From Glycomyces arizonensis DSM 44726 (lineage in GTDB: Bacteria; Actinomycetota; Actinomycetes; Mycobacteriales; Micromonosporaceae): DNA of 51,218 nucleotides. The notes under the pieces are model-generated. The model was given only the letters and a program-made list of their open reading frames with translations, did no database searches and was not told where the DNA came from. The stretch lies in the NCBI RefSeq assembly GCF_000482705.1, contig NZ_AXWO01000034.1, positions 1 to 51,218 on the forward strand, read 5' to 3'. Positions 7,156 to 16,015 of the stretch are shown in pieces (position 1 is the first letter of the stretch; every line of letters begins with the position of its first letter). The position numbers and the translations under genes are program-made.

Positions 7156-8124
7156 TTAGACCGTCTGGGCCCGCAGGAGGTGTTCGCCGAGGATGTAGTC
7201 CGGGACGATCTGGTCGGCCAGGTCGATTCCGGCACGGTCGTTGCCCCACGACTCGGCGGCGCGGCGGTGGAACTCGTGGGCTTGGCGCGTGAACTTCTCC
7301 CAGTCCTTCCCCGCGGCCACGGCCCGCTCGCGGGCGGCGTCGAGCACGGCGAGGTTGTCCTCCTCCAGCTCATCGATCGGCCCGATCCTCCCGCGTTCGG
7401 CGGCCTTGATGTAGCGCGAGCGCGAGCACCACCCGAGGAGGGCCTCGCCGACGTGCTCGCGCAGGAAGTCGACGTCGTCCGCATCGTCGATCTTGTTGCC
7501 GATCACGGCGATGTCGACGTCGTAGTCGGCGGCGTATCCGGCGTACTGCCGGTAGACGCCGACGCTGCGCAGGGTCGGCTCGCAGACGAGGAACGTCTGG
7601 TCGAAGCGGGTGAACATGCCCGAGGCGAAGGCCTCGGCTCCGGCGACCATGTCGACGACGACGAACTCGTCCTCGCGGTCGATCATGTGGTTGAGCATGA
7701 GTTCGACGGCGCCGACCTTGGAGTGGTAGCAGGCCACGCCGAGGTCGTCGTCGACGAAGCCGCCGGTGGCGGCGAAGCGGATGCCCTCGACGTCGCGGAA
7801 GACCTCGTCGTAGACCGGGTTCGACTCCCCCACCGTCAGCAGGCGCGATCCGGGGCCGGGCGGGGTGGTCTTGAGCATCAGCTCGGCCGAGGGGATCAGC
7901 GGGTTGGTCCCCCGCAGGTACTCCTTGACGTCGCCGAGGCGCTCGCCGAGGACCGGGTCGATCGCGGCCTCGTCGGGGTCGAGGCCGAGCGCGGCGGCGA
8001 GGTGCTGGTTGATGTCGGCGTCGATGGCCATCACGGCGTGGCCGAGGCCGGCCGCGCGCCGCGCGAACAGCGACGCCATCGTGGTCTTGCCCGAACCGCC
8101 CTTACCGACGAAGGCGAGCTTCAT
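7156..8124 (-). CDS. CooC/MinD-like P-loop ATPase
   Basis: A 322-aa cytoplasmic ATPase of the SIMIBI class. The deviant Walker A GKGGSGKTT (residues 7-15) with its first Lys, the DADINQHL switch, and VVVDMVAG as Walker B are clear. These match MinD/ParA and especially CooC-type nickel-insertion ATPases. No plasmid-partition, CODH or hydrogenase gene is adjacent, so the client is unknown. The ATG at 8124 has GGAGGA upstream. The short leader holds a GAAA-rich dyad resembling a Zur box, which would fit a role in metal handling, but that is an inference. The Cys residues (YHSKV nearby CYH, WCSR) could be metal ligands. Confidence 0.8.
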   Translation of the reverse strand: MKLAFVGKGGSGKTTMASLFARRAAGLGHAVMAIDADINQHLAAALGLDPDEAAIDPVLGERLGDVKEYLRGTNPLIPSAELMLKTTPPGPGSRLLTVGESNPVYDEVFRDVEGIRFAATGGFVDDDLGVACYHSKVGAVELMLNHMIDREDEFVVVDMVAGAEAFASGMFTRFDQTFLVCEPTLRSVGVYRQYAGYAADYDVDIAVIGNKIDDADDVDFLREHVGEALLGWCSRSRYIKAAERGRIGPIDELEEDNLAVLDAARERAVAAGKDWEKFTRQAHEFHRRAAESWGNDRAGIDLADQIVPDYILGEHLLRAQTV

Positions 8125-8141
8125 ATCGGAGAGTCCTCCAC

Positions 8142-8170
8142 TTGTTGAAAATGGTTTCTAATATCAACAA
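8142..8170 (-). promoter_or_regulatory. Inverted repeat and Zur-like box upstream of the ATPase
   Basis: TTGTTGA (8142-8148) and TCAACAA (8164-8170) form a 7-bp inverted repeat around TGAAAATGGTTTCTA. The inner part (8145-8161) resembles the A/T-rich TGAAAAT-N-ATTTTCA dyad bound by zinc-responsive Zur in actinobacteria, though its right half is imperfect. A plausible promoter (TTGGGC, 17 bp, TGATAT) overlaps it on the minus strand. Confidence 0.4.
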
Positions 8171-8215
8171 GAGAGTAGCAGGCGCCCAATGTGATTGCGC
8201 CTCATATGGATCGAT

Positions 8216-9181
8216 TCAGTGAAGGACCTGCTCCTCGTAGTATCTGGCCGCGCCGGGATGGAGGTCGACGCCGACGCGGCCCTCGGTCGCGGTGGTCGCG
8301 TCGATCGCCCCGGCGGTCGAGTTGTCGAGCGACCCGCCGTGCTCGTAGAGCGCCTCGGTGAGCCGGTAGACCTGGTCCTCGTCGAGGTCGCGCATGGCGT
8401 AGAGCGCGGCCCAGGTCCGCAGCGTGGTGACGGACGCGTCGACCCCGGTGTAGGTCCCCGCCGGGATCTCGGTCTCGCTCAGCGTCGGGTCGGCGGCGGC
8501 GAGCGCGGCCCGCACGTCGCCCGGGATCGGCACCAGCTCGATGTCGGCGCCCTTCGCGGTCTCGCCGATCGCCATGTCGGGCAAGGCGAGGACGCCCACG
8601 GCCGCGTCGACCGCGCCTTCGCCGAGATCGACGGCGGCCTCCCCGAAGTCCTCCTCGACGGTCTCGACCGGAGTGACGCCCGCGGCCCGGAAGATCGCCT
8701 CGGCCATCGCGCGGGTGCCCGACCCGGCGGGGCCGACCGCCACGCGCCGTCCGTCGAGATCGGCGAGAGTCTCGATCCCCGAGCCGGGCGCGGCCGCGAT
8801 CTGCACGACCTCGGGGTAGAGGTTGCCGATCAAGGTGAAGTCGAGCGCGTCGCCGTCGAACTCGCCCTCCCCGGCGGCGGCGTGCGAGGCGACGCCGCTG
8901 ACGGCCATGCCGAGCTGGAGGTCGCCCGCGTCCAACGCGCGCAGATTGTCGACCGAGGCGTCGGTGGCGAGCGTGGAGACGGTCAGGTCGTCGACCTCGT
9001 CGCTCCACATCTGCGCGATCGCGCCGCCGAGCGGGTAGTAGGTGCCGCCGACCGGGCCGGTGCCCATGACCATGGTCTCCAGCGGGCCGCTCTCCGGCGG
9101 CCCCTGTTCGGCCGCCGTGCCGCACCCCGCGAGCAGGACAGTGGCCAGCATCACGGCGAGGCGCGCGGTCAGACCGTGCAT
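8216..9181 (-). CDS. TAXI-family TRAP transporter binding lipoprotein
   Basis: A 321-aa secreted substrate-binding protein. The signal peptide ends in a lipobox LLAGC with Cys20, so the mature protein should be membrane-anchored by lipid. The mature start GTGPVGGTYYPLGGAIA is the hallmark of the TAXI (TRAP-associated extracytoplasmic immunogenic) family, and AVGPAGSGTRAMAE is also typical. TAXI proteins normally deliver glutamate or other organic acids to a fused DctQM permease. No such permease is next to this gene, so either it lies elsewhere or this is a standalone receptor. The leader contains TAGAGT (minus strand, 9221-9226) as a possible -10 and a GGGAG ribosome-binding site. Confidence 0.88.
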   Translation of the reverse strand: MHGLTARLAVMLATVLLAGCGTAAEQGPPESGPLETMVMGTGPVGGTYYPLGGAIAQMWSDEVDDLTVSTLATDASVDNLRALDAGDLQLGMAVSGVASHAAAGEGEFDGDALDFTLIGNLYPEVVQIAAAPGSGIETLADLDGRRVAVGPAGSGTRAMAEAIFRAAGVTPVETVEEDFGEAAVDLGEGAVDAAVGVLALPDMAIGETAKGADIELVPIPGDVRAALAAADPTLSETEIPAGTYTGVDASVTTLRTWAALYAMRDLDEDQVYRLTEALYEHGGSLDNSTAGAIDATTATEGRVGVDLHPGAARYYEEQVLH

Positions 9182-9255
9182 GTGCTCCCTCTCCCCCGAT
9201 TCGTCGGATTCGCCAGGTTCACTCTACGACTCGCGCGTCGACAGGGGAAGGCGAA

Positions 9256-9287
9256 GCGGCCGGTCGGAAGTCATCCCGACCGGCCGC
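9256..9287 (-). terminator. Terminator of the glutamate transporter operon
   Basis: A perfect 12-bp stem (9256-9267 with 9276-9287) with an 8-nt loop starts 13 bp after the last permease gene of the operon and before the TAXI gene. It separates the two minus-strand units. Confidence 0.75.
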
Positions 9288-9300
9288 TCGAGTCATGCGC

Positions 9301-10194
9301 TCACTCCGAGGCCACGGCCTCCACGTGGCGGACGGCCTTGGAAGAGGACGCGGTCTTGCGGCTGATCCGCCGCTCGACCAGGACCACGACCTTCGAGAGC
9401 GCGTAGGCCAGCACGAAGTAGATGAACGCGGCGATGAGCAGCGCCTGGAGGAACGACTGGGCGTAGTCGCGCCCGATGTTCTGGGCGCCGTGCAGCAGCT
9501 CCGGATAGGTGATGACGTAGCCGAGCGCGGTGTCCTTCAGGAGGATCACCAGCTGGGCCAGCACGGCGGGCAGCATGTTCCGCATGGCCTGCGGCAGCAC
9601 GATGATGCGCATGACCTGCCCGTGGCGCAGGCCCACCGCGTACCCGGCCATCGCCTGGCCCGGCGGCAGCGCGTTGATGCCCGAGCGCATGATCTCGGCC
9701 AGCACCGCGCCGTTGTAGACGGCCAGGCCCACCACGAGGAACGTCAGGCGTCGGCCTTCGACGTCGAAGCCGAGCGTGTCGGTCGTGAAGCCGAAGGCGC
9801 CGTCGATCGTGAAGGGGATCCAGATCAGCAGCAGCAGCGGGATCGCGCGGAAGAACTGGACGTAGATCATCGACAGGAAGCGGACGACCGGGTTCTTCGA
9901 GACCCGCCCGAAGCCGACGACGACGCCGAGCAGGAGCGCGCCGACCGAGCCGAGCGCGAAGGCCGTCAACGTGTTGAGGAGGTCGGGGATCCAGGTGGTC
10001 TCGACGATGAGCGCGTCCAGCGGGTTGATCCAGCGGGACTGCTCGAAGAAGCTCTCGGCCGCCAGCTTCCAGACCGCGAAAGCGGCGATCGCCGCCAGGA
10101 CGATGATCGAGATGATCGAGGCCCACCGCGTACGCATGCGGCCGCGCGGGCCGAGCGCGTCGAACAGGACGGTGCTCTCTTGGGGTCGGCTCAT
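9301..10194 (-). CDS. gluD: Glutamate/polar amino-acid ABC permease (GluD type)
   Basis: A 297-aa inner-membrane permease of the HisMQ class. After one N-terminal helix and a periplasmic loop, about five further membrane helices carry the EAA loop AGYAVGLRHGQVMRIIVLPQA that docks on the ATPase. It partners the preceding permease, the binding protein and the ATPase to import glutamate or a related amino acid. The ATG at 10194 is preferred because GGAGGA lies about five bases upstream; a GTG at 10212 would overlap the previous stop in a GTGA. The symbol follows the corynebacterial gluABCD order, and the substrate is inferred from it. Confidence 0.88.
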   Translation of the reverse strand: MSRPQESTVLFDALGPRGRMRTRWASIISIIVLAAIAAFAVWKLAAESFFEQSRWINPLDALIVETTWIPDLLNTLTAFALGSVGALLLGVVVGFGRVSKNPVVRFLSMIYVQFFRAIPLLLLIWIPFTIDGAFGFTTDTLGFDVEGRRLTFLVVGLAVYNGAVLAEIMRSGINALPPGQAMAGYAVGLRHGQVMRIIVLPQAMRNMLPAVLAQLVILLKDTALGYVITYPELLHGAQNIGRDYAQSFLQALLIAAFIYFVLAYALSKVVVLVERRISRKTASSSKAVRHVEAVASE

Positions 10195-10208
10195 GGGTGT
10201 CCTCCGGT

Positions 10209-10865
10209 TCACCGTACGAAGACGGCGCGCTTCTCAGCGAGCCGGACGAAGTAGCTGATGATGAGGTTGACGATCAGGTAGCTGATCAGTACGCCGATGA
10301 TGACCGCCCACAGGTCGAAGCGGTCCCGGTTGTCGTTGATCAGACGCTGCGCCTGGGCGCTGAGTTCGGGGACGCCGATGGCCAGGACCAGGGCGCTGTT
10401 CTTGACCAGGGCGGTCAGGAGGGTGCCGATGGGGGCGATGACCGACCGGAACGCCTGCGGGAGGATCACGCTGCTCAGCGACTGGCCGAACGTCAGGCCG
10501 ATCGAGCGGGCCGCCTCGGCCTGGCCGAGCGGGATCGAGTTGATGCCGCTGCGCAGCGTCTCGCCGACGAACGCGCCGGTGTAGGTGCCGAGGCCGACGA
10601 GCGCCCAGACCCAGTTCTCGGCCGAGATGCCGATCTTGGGGAAGCCGAAGAAGAGGATGAACAGGACCGCGAGCAGGGGGACGTTGCGGAACGTCTGGGT
10701 GTAGGCGTTGGCGGCCCAGCGGGCGGGCGGGGCGGGGCTGACGTGCATGACCGCCAGGATCGCGCCGATCACTAGGGCTATCGCGAAGCTCGCGAGGGTC
10801 ACCCAGATCGTGGTGAACAGCCCGTCCCAGAGGGCGGCCACCATCAGATCGAAGTTGTCGAACAA
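10209..10865 (-). CDS. gluC: Glutamate/polar amino-acid ABC permease (GluC type)
   Basis: A 218-aa HisMQ-class permease with about five membrane helices. The docking loop reads AARSIGLTFGQSLSSVILPQA and the preceding GETLRSGINSIP is conserved in amino-acid importers. Translation starts at a TTG (10865), which has a strong GGAGGAG five bases upstream and gives the normal N-terminus; the next ATG would cut into the first helix. It follows a strong hairpin separating it from the binding-protein gene, and ends about 15 bp before gluD's ATG. Confidence 0.88.
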   Translation of the reverse strand: MFDNFDLMVAALWDGLFTTIWVTLASFAIALVIGAILAVMHVSPAPPARWAANAYTQTFRNVPLLAVLFILFFGFPKIGISAENWVWALVGLGTYTGAFVGETLRSGINSIPLGQAEAARSIGLTFGQSLSSVILPQAFRSVIAPIGTLLTALVKNSALVLAIGVPELSAQAQRLINDNRDRFDLWAVIIGVLISYLIVNLIISYFVRLAEKRAVFVR

Positions 10866-10886
10866 GTGGACTCCTCCATGAGGCGA

Positions 10887-10920
10887 ACGGTGGCGCCTGC
10901 TACCAGGCAGGCGCCACCGT
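10887..10920 (-). terminator. Intra-operon hairpin between gluB and gluC
   Basis: A perfect 14-bp stem (10887-10900 with 10907-10920) with a 6-nt loop lies right after the binding-protein stop codon. Such hairpins commonly act as partial terminators or mRNA stabilisers so that the binding protein is made in excess of the permeases. Confidence 0.75.
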
Positions 10921-10936
10921 GACGCTTACTCTCGGA

Positions 10937-11881
10937 CTAGAACGGCTCGTAGCGGTTGGGCTCGGGCAGCGTCTCCGGCATCGGCATGCCGGCGGCGCCG
11001 AACGTCAGGTTGAACGCCTTCTCCCAGTCGCCGTTGGCGAGCGCCTCGTCGATCATGTCGTTGATGAACATGCGCGCGTCGGTCTCGCCCAGCGGCATGG
11101 CGATGCCGTAGGGCTCCTCGGTGAAGATGTTCGAGCTGTCGAGGACGCGGAACGCGTCGGGCCTGTCGACGGTGAAGCCGTAGAGGATCGTCTCGTCGGT
11201 GCTCACCGCGTCGGTCTGGCCGTTCGCGAGGGCCTCGGCGCACGCCGCGTAGTCGGCGAGGGTCGTGACCTCGGCGTCGGGGTTCTCCTCCTGCATGTTC
11301 TCGATGGAGCCCGAGCCCTCGGCGATGCACACCTGCTTGCCGGCGAGGTCGGCGACCGACTGGACGTCGGTGTTGTCGGCCGCGACCATCACGTTCTGGC
11401 CGGTGTCGAAGTAGGGGCCGGCGAAGTCGAAGTTCGGCAGGCGCTCGGGGTACATCGAGTAGGACGCGATGACCACGTCGACGGTGCCGTCGTTGACGTA
11501 GGTCTCGCGGTTCTCGGAGGTCGTCTCGACGAACTTGAGGTTCGCGTCGTCGCCCTCCTCGTCGACGGTGCCGAAGATGCGCAGCGTCAGCAGGCGCGCC
11601 ATCTCGGCGTCGAAGCCCTCGATCTTGCCGGTGGCCGTGTCCCGCTGGCCGATGAGCGGCTGGTCGAACTTGGAGCCGACGACGAGCACGCCCTTGTCCT
11701 TGATGTCCTGGATGAAGCCCGCCGGGAGCTCGGCGGCCTGCTCCATCGCGTAGTCGCCGACCGACTCCTGGACGTCCTCCTCCTTCTCCTGCTCCTTGCT
11801 GGCCTCACCCGAGCAGGCGGCGGCCAGGGCCATGGTCGCGACCGCGATGCCCGCGATGACGCTTCTTCGGAACATACGCAT
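10937..11881 (-). CDS. gluB: Glutamate-binding lipoprotein (GluB type)
   Basis: A 314-aa extracytoplasmic binding protein of family 3 (SBP_bac_3). The signal peptide ends in a lipobox with Cys23 (ALAAAC), followed by a charged Glu/Lys linker. The mature domain begins GVLVVGSKFDQPLIG and carries GFDAEMARLL and EPYGIAMP, typical for glutamate/aspartate binders. It captures substrate outside the membrane and passes it to GluC/GluD. Cys residues in QVCIAEGS and AACAEAL could form a disulfide. It follows gluA by 64 bp and ends before a strong hairpin that probably limits read-through to the permeases. Confidence 0.93.
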   Translation of the reverse strand: MRMFRRSVIAGIAVATMALAAACSGEASKEQEKEEDVQESVGDYAMEQAAELPAGFIQDIKDKGVLVVGSKFDQPLIGQRDTATGKIEGFDAEMARLLTLRIFGTVDEEGDDANLKFVETTSENRETYVNDGTVDVVIASYSMYPERLPNFDFAGPYFDTGQNVMVAADNTDVQSVADLAGKQVCIAEGSGSIENMQEENPDAEVTTLADYAACAEALANGQTDAVSTDETILYGFTVDRPDAFRVLDSSNIFTEEPYGIAMPLGETDARMFINDMIDEALANGDWEKAFNLTFGAAGMPMPETLPEPNRYEPF

Positions 11882-11945
11882 GATTCCGTGTTTCCTTTCC
11901 TTGAGGCACCGACCGGCATTGCGTGTCGGGGACCTGGTTCGTCCG

Positions 11946-12701
11946 TCAGTGGGTCATTACCTTCGACAGGAAGTCCTGAGCGCGCTCCGTCTGCGGATTG
12001 TCGAAGAAGTCCGCGGGGGTGGCGGTCTCGACGATCTGCCCGTCGGCCATGAACACGACGCGGTTGGCGGCGCGGCGGGCGAAGCCCATCTCGTGGGTGA
12101 CGACCACCATCGTCATGCCTTCGCGGGCGAGGTCCTGCATGACGTCGAGGACCTCGTTGATCATCTCGGGGTCGAGCGCGGAGGTCGGCTCGTCGAACAT
12201 CATCAGCTTGGGGTCCATGGCCAGGCCGCGGGCGATCGCCACGCGCTGCTGCTGGCCGCCGGAGAGCTGGGCGGGGTAGGAGGACGCCTTGTCGGAGAGC
12301 CCGACGCGGTCGAGGAGCGCGCGGGCGCGTTCTTCGGCCTTGGCCTTGGATTGGCGGCGGACCTTGATCGGGCCGAGGGTGACGTTCTCGAGGACCGTCA
12401 GGTGCGCGAAGAGGTTGAAGTGCTGGAAGACCATGCCGACGTCGGCGCGCAGCTCGGCGAGGGCGCGGCCCTCCTCCGGCAGGGGCCGTCCGTTGACGGT
12501 GATCGAACCGGAGTCGGTGGTCTCCAGCCGGTTGATGGTGCGGCACAGCGTGGACTTCCCGGACCCGGATGGTCCGATGAGGACGACGACTTCGCTCTCG
12601 TCGACGGTGAGGTCGATGTCCCGCAGCGCGTGCAGGTCCCCGAAATACTTGTTGACCCCGGAGATGGCGACCATGGGGGTCTTCGGCTGCGTCTCTTCCA
12701 T
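11946..12701 (-). CDS. gluA: Glutamate ABC transporter ATPase (GluA type)
   Basis: A 251-aa ATPase that powers the four-gene importer. Walker A GPSGSGKST (residues 43-51), LSGGQQQR (about 146), Walker B MMFDEPTSALD and the switch His in VVVTHEMGFA are all intact, and the FQHFNLFAHLTVLENV Q-loop is typical of polar amino-acid importers. The ATG at 12701 has AGGGA five bases upstream; a longer frame to 12737 has no such support. It is the first gene of the operon. Confidence 0.93.
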   Translation of the reverse strand: MEETQPKTPMVAISGVNKYFGDLHALRDIDLTVDESEVVVLIGPSGSGKSTLCRTINRLETTDSGSITVNGRPLPEEGRALAELRADVGMVFQHFNLFAHLTVLENVTLGPIKVRRQSKAKAEERARALLDRVGLSDKASSYPAQLSGGQQQRVAIARGLAMDPKLMMFDEPTSALDPEMINEVLDVMQDLAREGMTMVVVTHEMGFARRAANRVVFMADGQIVETATPADFFDNPQTERAQDFLSKVMTH

Positions 12702-12759
12702 TCGTGTCCCTGCTGGTTGTGAACCCTCGTCGAGCACGGGGCGAGCGGATACGGCTTGA

Positions 12760-12771
12760 TTACCGTTGGAA
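12760..12771 (-). promoter_or_regulatory. Possible -10 region of the glu operon
   Basis: On the minus strand the AT-rich stretch ACTAATATTCC stands out in an otherwise GC-rich divergent region between gluA and lipB; TAATAT could be a -10 element. No clear -35 hexamer is seen. Confidence 0.35.
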
Positions 12772-12930
12772 TATTAGTGTGGCAGCTCACCGCGACTCGA
12801 CGGGGCCGCGGTGGGACGCGAGAAGTCGGCAGTTGGATAACGGCAACGTAAAGATGCACGCTCGCGTCGTAGGCCCCGGGTGCGCCGCCGGATCACACCG
12901 CGGACGCTGGTGGGCGGCATCGGATCGGAC

Positions 12931-12942
12931 TAGTGTCGAACC
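12931..12942 (+). promoter_or_regulatory. Leaderless -10 element of lipB
   Basis: TAGTGT (12931-12936) lies exactly six bases ahead of the lipB ATG at 12943 and no Shine-Dalgarno sequence is present. This is the layout of a leaderless promoter. Confidence 0.45.
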
Positions 12943-13626
12943 ATGAGCGTGCCAGTGGAGACCGCAGGTGTCACGGTTGACGGAGTCGACAAGAGGATCA
13001 CGGTCGAGAAGCGCGGACTGGTCGAGTACCAGGAGGCCTGGGACTACCAGAAGCTGCTCCAGCAGCGGCGCATCGACGACGAGATCGACGACACCGTCCT
13101 GCTGCTCCAGCACCCGAGCGTCTACACCGCCGGGAAGCGCACCGAGGCGTGGGCGCTGCCGCAGGACGGCACGCCGGTCGTCACCGTCGACCGGGGCGGG
13201 CAGATCACCTGGCACGGCCCCGGGCAGCTCGTCGGCTATCCGATCATGAAGATGCGCCGGAAGGTCGACGTCGTCGCGTACGTGCGGCGCGTGGAGGACA
13301 TGATCGCCGCGGTCTGCCACGAGTTCGGGGTGACCTCGGCCCGCGGGCGCCTGCGGGACCGCACCGGCGTCTGGCTCCCGGCCGACGACTCCGGCCCTGA
13401 GCGCAAGATCTGCGCGATCGGCGTGCGGGTGCGGTGGGCGACGACGATGCACGGCTTCGCGCTCAACTGCAACCCGGACATGAGCGCCTGGAGCCGGATC
13501 GCGCCGTGCGCGATCACGGACGCGGACGTCACGAGCCTGTCGGCCGAGCTGGGCCGGGAGGTCACCGTCGACGAGGTGACGCCGGTCGTCGAGCGGCACC
13601 TGCCGCTGCTGCTCGAAAGCGATTAG
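12943..13626 (+). CDS. lipB: Octanoyltransferase LipB
   Basis: A 227-aa enzyme that moves octanoyl from acyl carrier protein to lipoyl domains, the first step of lipoate synthesis. The signature [17 protein letters not shown] (about residues 84-100), the catalytic Lys in KICAIGVRV (about 155) and the thioester-forming Cys in RIAPCAIT (about 188) are all present. lipA, often next door in actinobacteria, is absent here. Its stop codon overlaps the stop of the convergent hydrolase gene by sharing TTAG. Confidence 0.96.
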   Translation: MSVPVETAGVTVDGVDKRITVEKRGLVEYQEAWDYQKLLQQRRIDDEIDDTVLLLQHPSVYTAGKRTEAWALPQDGTPVVTVDRGGQITWHGPGQLVGYPIMKMRRKVDVVAYVRRVEDMIAAVCHEFGVTSARGRLRDRTGVWLPADDSGPERKICAIGVRVRWATTMHGFALNCNPDMSAWSRIAPCAITDADVTSLSAELGREVTVDEVTPVVERHLPLLLESD

Positions 13627-15122
13627 CAGCCGGGCATCGGCTCGGGTTGGGAGTCGGCCGGCTCGGGCTGCTCGCCGAGCATGACGGCCAGGATGTTGTT
13701 CCAGGCGTCCGACTCGGGGTAGAAGACCTCCGAGTGCGAGTGGACGCCCTCCACGGTTTTGCCCAAGATGCCCTGCTCGGCCAGGCTGACGCCGTAGTCG
13801 TCGACCGCGTCGGGGCTGTCGGAGAGGTTCCCGGTGGCCAGGTCCACCGTGCCGGGGAAGTCGTCGGGGTCGGCCCCGTGGCCCAGCAGCGGCACGTACG
13901 GCATGCCCTGGACGTAGGAGATCGGGTCGCCGGGCGCGGTGATCGAGTACCTGGGGCGGCACGGCTCGGTCAGGTCGTCGGCGCTGTAGACGTCGTAGCC
14001 CATGCCCGCCGAGGCGATGTGCAGCACTCGGTCGGCCACGAGCTCGTAGGTCTCGGCCAGGCCGATGACGGCCCCGCCGTAGGAGTGCCCGGCGAGCGTG
14101 ATCGGGACGTCCTCGCCGATCTGGGCGCGCAGGTCGAAGGTGAACGAGGCGAGGCTCTCGGCGGCGACCTGCGACCAGGACGCCCAGGACTCCTCGATCC
14201 AGCCCGACGGCCACGAGGCGCCGGCCCACACCACGACCGCCAGCTCGCCGCCGGCGGCGTCGACGAAGGTCTTGGCCCGGTTGTAGTAGAGGTTGAAGTT
14301 CTCGCTGGACAGCTCCGCCGATCCGCCGGGCACGAGCACCGTGACCTGCGAGGCGGTCTCCAGATCGCCCAAGAGCTCGATCCAGGAGCCGCCGCCGGAG
14401 TTGTTGTACGGGTCGAGGGAGATGAACTCGCGGTCGGAGCCCTCCAGCTGGCCGAGCTCGGCGCGCACCGGCCGGTCGGTGTTCTCGGTCCAGGGCCGGT
14501 CCGGTCCGGCGAAGGACGCCGAGGCCTGCGTGGCGGCCTCGATGACGAGCTTGTTGGCGTCGATGCGGGCCTCGAAGGGCGCGCCGGGCAGGTAGGCGAC
14601 GACGCCGGGGTACAGCACCGAGAGCCATGCGGTGTTCGCCTCGCCGAGCTCGTCGAAGAACGCGCCGACCTCGACCGGGTCGAGGCCCCCGGAGGCCGAT
14701 TCGAGGGTCGCCAGGGCCGCGGCGAGGTCGCTGCCCGCGGGGTCGGGCTCGGCCGCGACCAGCTCGGCGGCGAGGCCGGGGTCGTCGAGGGCGGCGGCCA
14801 GGGCCGCCCCGGGGTCCTCGCCCGCGACGGGGGCGGCGGCGCGGAGCTCGGCGACCTGCGCGTCGACGTCGCCGCTGAGGGTCGGGACGGCGTGGAGGGA
14901 CTCGGCCTCGGCCTCGCCGAGCCGCGTGACGCCGGCGAGGTACACCAGGGCCACCGACACGGCCACGAGCAGGACCGACGCGCGCCACCACCGAATTCTC
15001 ACGGGCAACAGCGTAGCCGAGGGGTCGAGCAGGCGCGAATCGCGCGCGCGGCGCCGCGGCGCCCGGTCGGGGCGTCGGCGGGCCGCCGGGGAACGCTGGC
15101 GGCGGGTCTCGCGTGTCGTCAC
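13623..15122 (-). CDS. Alpha/beta hydrolase (DUF1023-like), membrane-anchored
   Basis: A 499-aa protein with an Arg-rich cytoplasmic start, one membrane helix ([20 protein letters not shown]) and a long extracytoplasmic part. A helical Ala/Asp/Glu-rich region precedes an alpha/beta hydrolase domain with the nucleophile elbow [10 protein letters not shown] (Ser near residue 346). A later HSHSEVF probably contains the catalytic His. This arrangement resembles the DUF1023 group of actinobacterial secreted esterase-like proteins. The substrate is unknown. The GTG at 15122 is favoured because GGAGG lies about eight bases upstream. The C-terminus ends PMPGC. Confidence 0.8.
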   Translation of the reverse strand: MTTRETRRQRSPAARRRPDRAPRRRARDSRLLDPSATLLPVRIRWWRASVLLVAVSVALVYLAGVTRLGEAEAESLHAVPTLSGDVDAQVAELRAAAPVAGEDPGAALAAALDDPGLAAELVAAEPDPAGSDLAAALATLESASGGLDPVEVGAFFDELGEANTAWLSVLYPGVVAYLPGAPFEARIDANKLVIEAATQASASFAGPDRPWTENTDRPVRAELGQLEGSDREFISLDPYNNSGGGSWIELLGDLETASQVTVLVPGGSAELSSENFNLYYNRAKTFVDAAGGELAVVVWAGASWPSGWIEESWASWSQVAAESLASFTFDLRAQIGEDVPITLAGHSYGGAVIGLAETYELVADRVLHIASAGMGYDVYSADDLTEPCRPRYSITAPGDPISYVQGMPYVPLLGHGADPDDFPGTVDLATGNLSDSPDAVDDYGVSLAEQGILGKTVEGVHSHSEVFYPESDAWNNILAVMLGEQPEPADSQPEPMPGC

Positions 15123-15143
15123 TGCGGCCCCTCCGATCAACCG

Positions 15144-15935
15144 TTAAGCGGCGACGGCGGTGTAGCGGTCTCCGTTGGCCGTCAAGGTGAGCGGCAGTCC
15201 GAAGGCCTTCGACAGCGACTCGGAGGTGAGCGCCTCGTCGAGCGGTCCGGCGGTGACGACGCTGCCGGAGGAGAGCACGAGCGCGTGAGTGAATCCGGGC
15301 GGGATCTCCTCGACGTGGTGCGTGACGAGGACCATCGCCGGGGCGGCTGGGTCCTTGGCCAGGCCCGAGAGGGTGGCGACGAGGGCCTCGCGGGCGCCGA
15401 GGTCGAGCCCGGCGGCGGGCTCGTCGAGCAGCAGCAGCTCGGGGTCGGTCATGAGGGCGCGGGCGATCTGGACGCGCTTGCGCTCGCCTTCGGAGAGGGT
15501 GCCGTAGCGGCGCTCGGCGAGCGGGGCGACGCCGAGCCAGCGCAGCAGCGACATGGCGCGCTCGTCGTCGAGGTCCTCGTAGTCCTCGCGCCAGCGGCCC
15601 ACGCGGCCCCAGGCGGCGGTGCGGACGACGTCGAGGGCGGACTCGTCGTTCGGGATGGACTCGGCGACGGCGGTGGTCGTCAGGCCGATGAGGGGCCGCA
15701 GTTCGAACACGTCGACGCGGCCGAGGCGCTCGCCGAGGACTTCGACGGTGCCGGATGTCGGGTGGTTTCGGGCGGCCGCTAGGTTGAGCAGCGTCGTCTT
15801 CCCCGCGCCGTTGGGGCCGAGGATCACCCAGCGCTGATCGGCGTCGACCTGCCAGTCGACGCGGTCGAGGAGCTGGTTGGTGCCGCGTCGGACGGTGACG
15901 CCGGACAGGTCGAGGACGCGTTCAGACTGTGCCAC
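15144..15935 (-). CDS. ABC transporter ATP-binding protein, standalone
   Basis: A 263-aa ATPase with Walker A GPNGAGKTT (about residues 40-48), a shortened signature LSEGERKRV, Walker B LLLLDEPAAGLD and a switch His in LVTHHVEE. The LSEGE signature and the DVVRTAAWGRVG segment match a group of single-gene actinobacterial ATPases with no adjacent permease. Its partner is unknown, and it might serve a non-transport role. The start is GTG at 15935 with no clear ribosome-binding site. It lies 21 bp upstream of the hydrolase gene and is probably co-transcribed with it. Confidence 0.85.
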   Translation of the reverse strand: MAQSERVLDLSGVTVRRGTNQLLDRVDWQVDADQRWVILGPNGAGKTTLLNLAAARNHPTSGTVEVLGERLGRVDVFELRPLIGLTTTAVAESIPNDESALDVVRTAAWGRVGRWREDYEDLDDERAMSLLRWLGVAPLAERRYGTLSEGERKRVQIARALMTDPELLLLDEPAAGLDLGAREALVATLSGLAKDPAAPAMVLVTHHVEEIPPGFTHALVLSSGSVVTAGPLDEALTSESLSKAFGLPLTLTANGDRYTAVAA

Positions 15936-16002
15936 GGGTCAATGAAACCACGGGGCGGTCGGGGCGGCTCGTCTGCGGCCGGGTCGGTCGGTGGCGCGAC
16001 AC

Positions 16003-16015
16003 TATACCCGGTATA
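16003..16015. promoter_or_regulatory. Palindromic operator candidate in divergent ABC region
   Basis: TATACC-C-GGTATA is a perfect inverted repeat with a one-base centre, in the 150-bp region between two divergent ABC genes. A TATAAG hexamer (16072-16077) nearer the plus-strand gene may be a -10 element. The A/T-rich dyad stands out in GC-rich DNA and suggests a repressor site; no adjacent regulator is evident. Confidence 0.45.
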
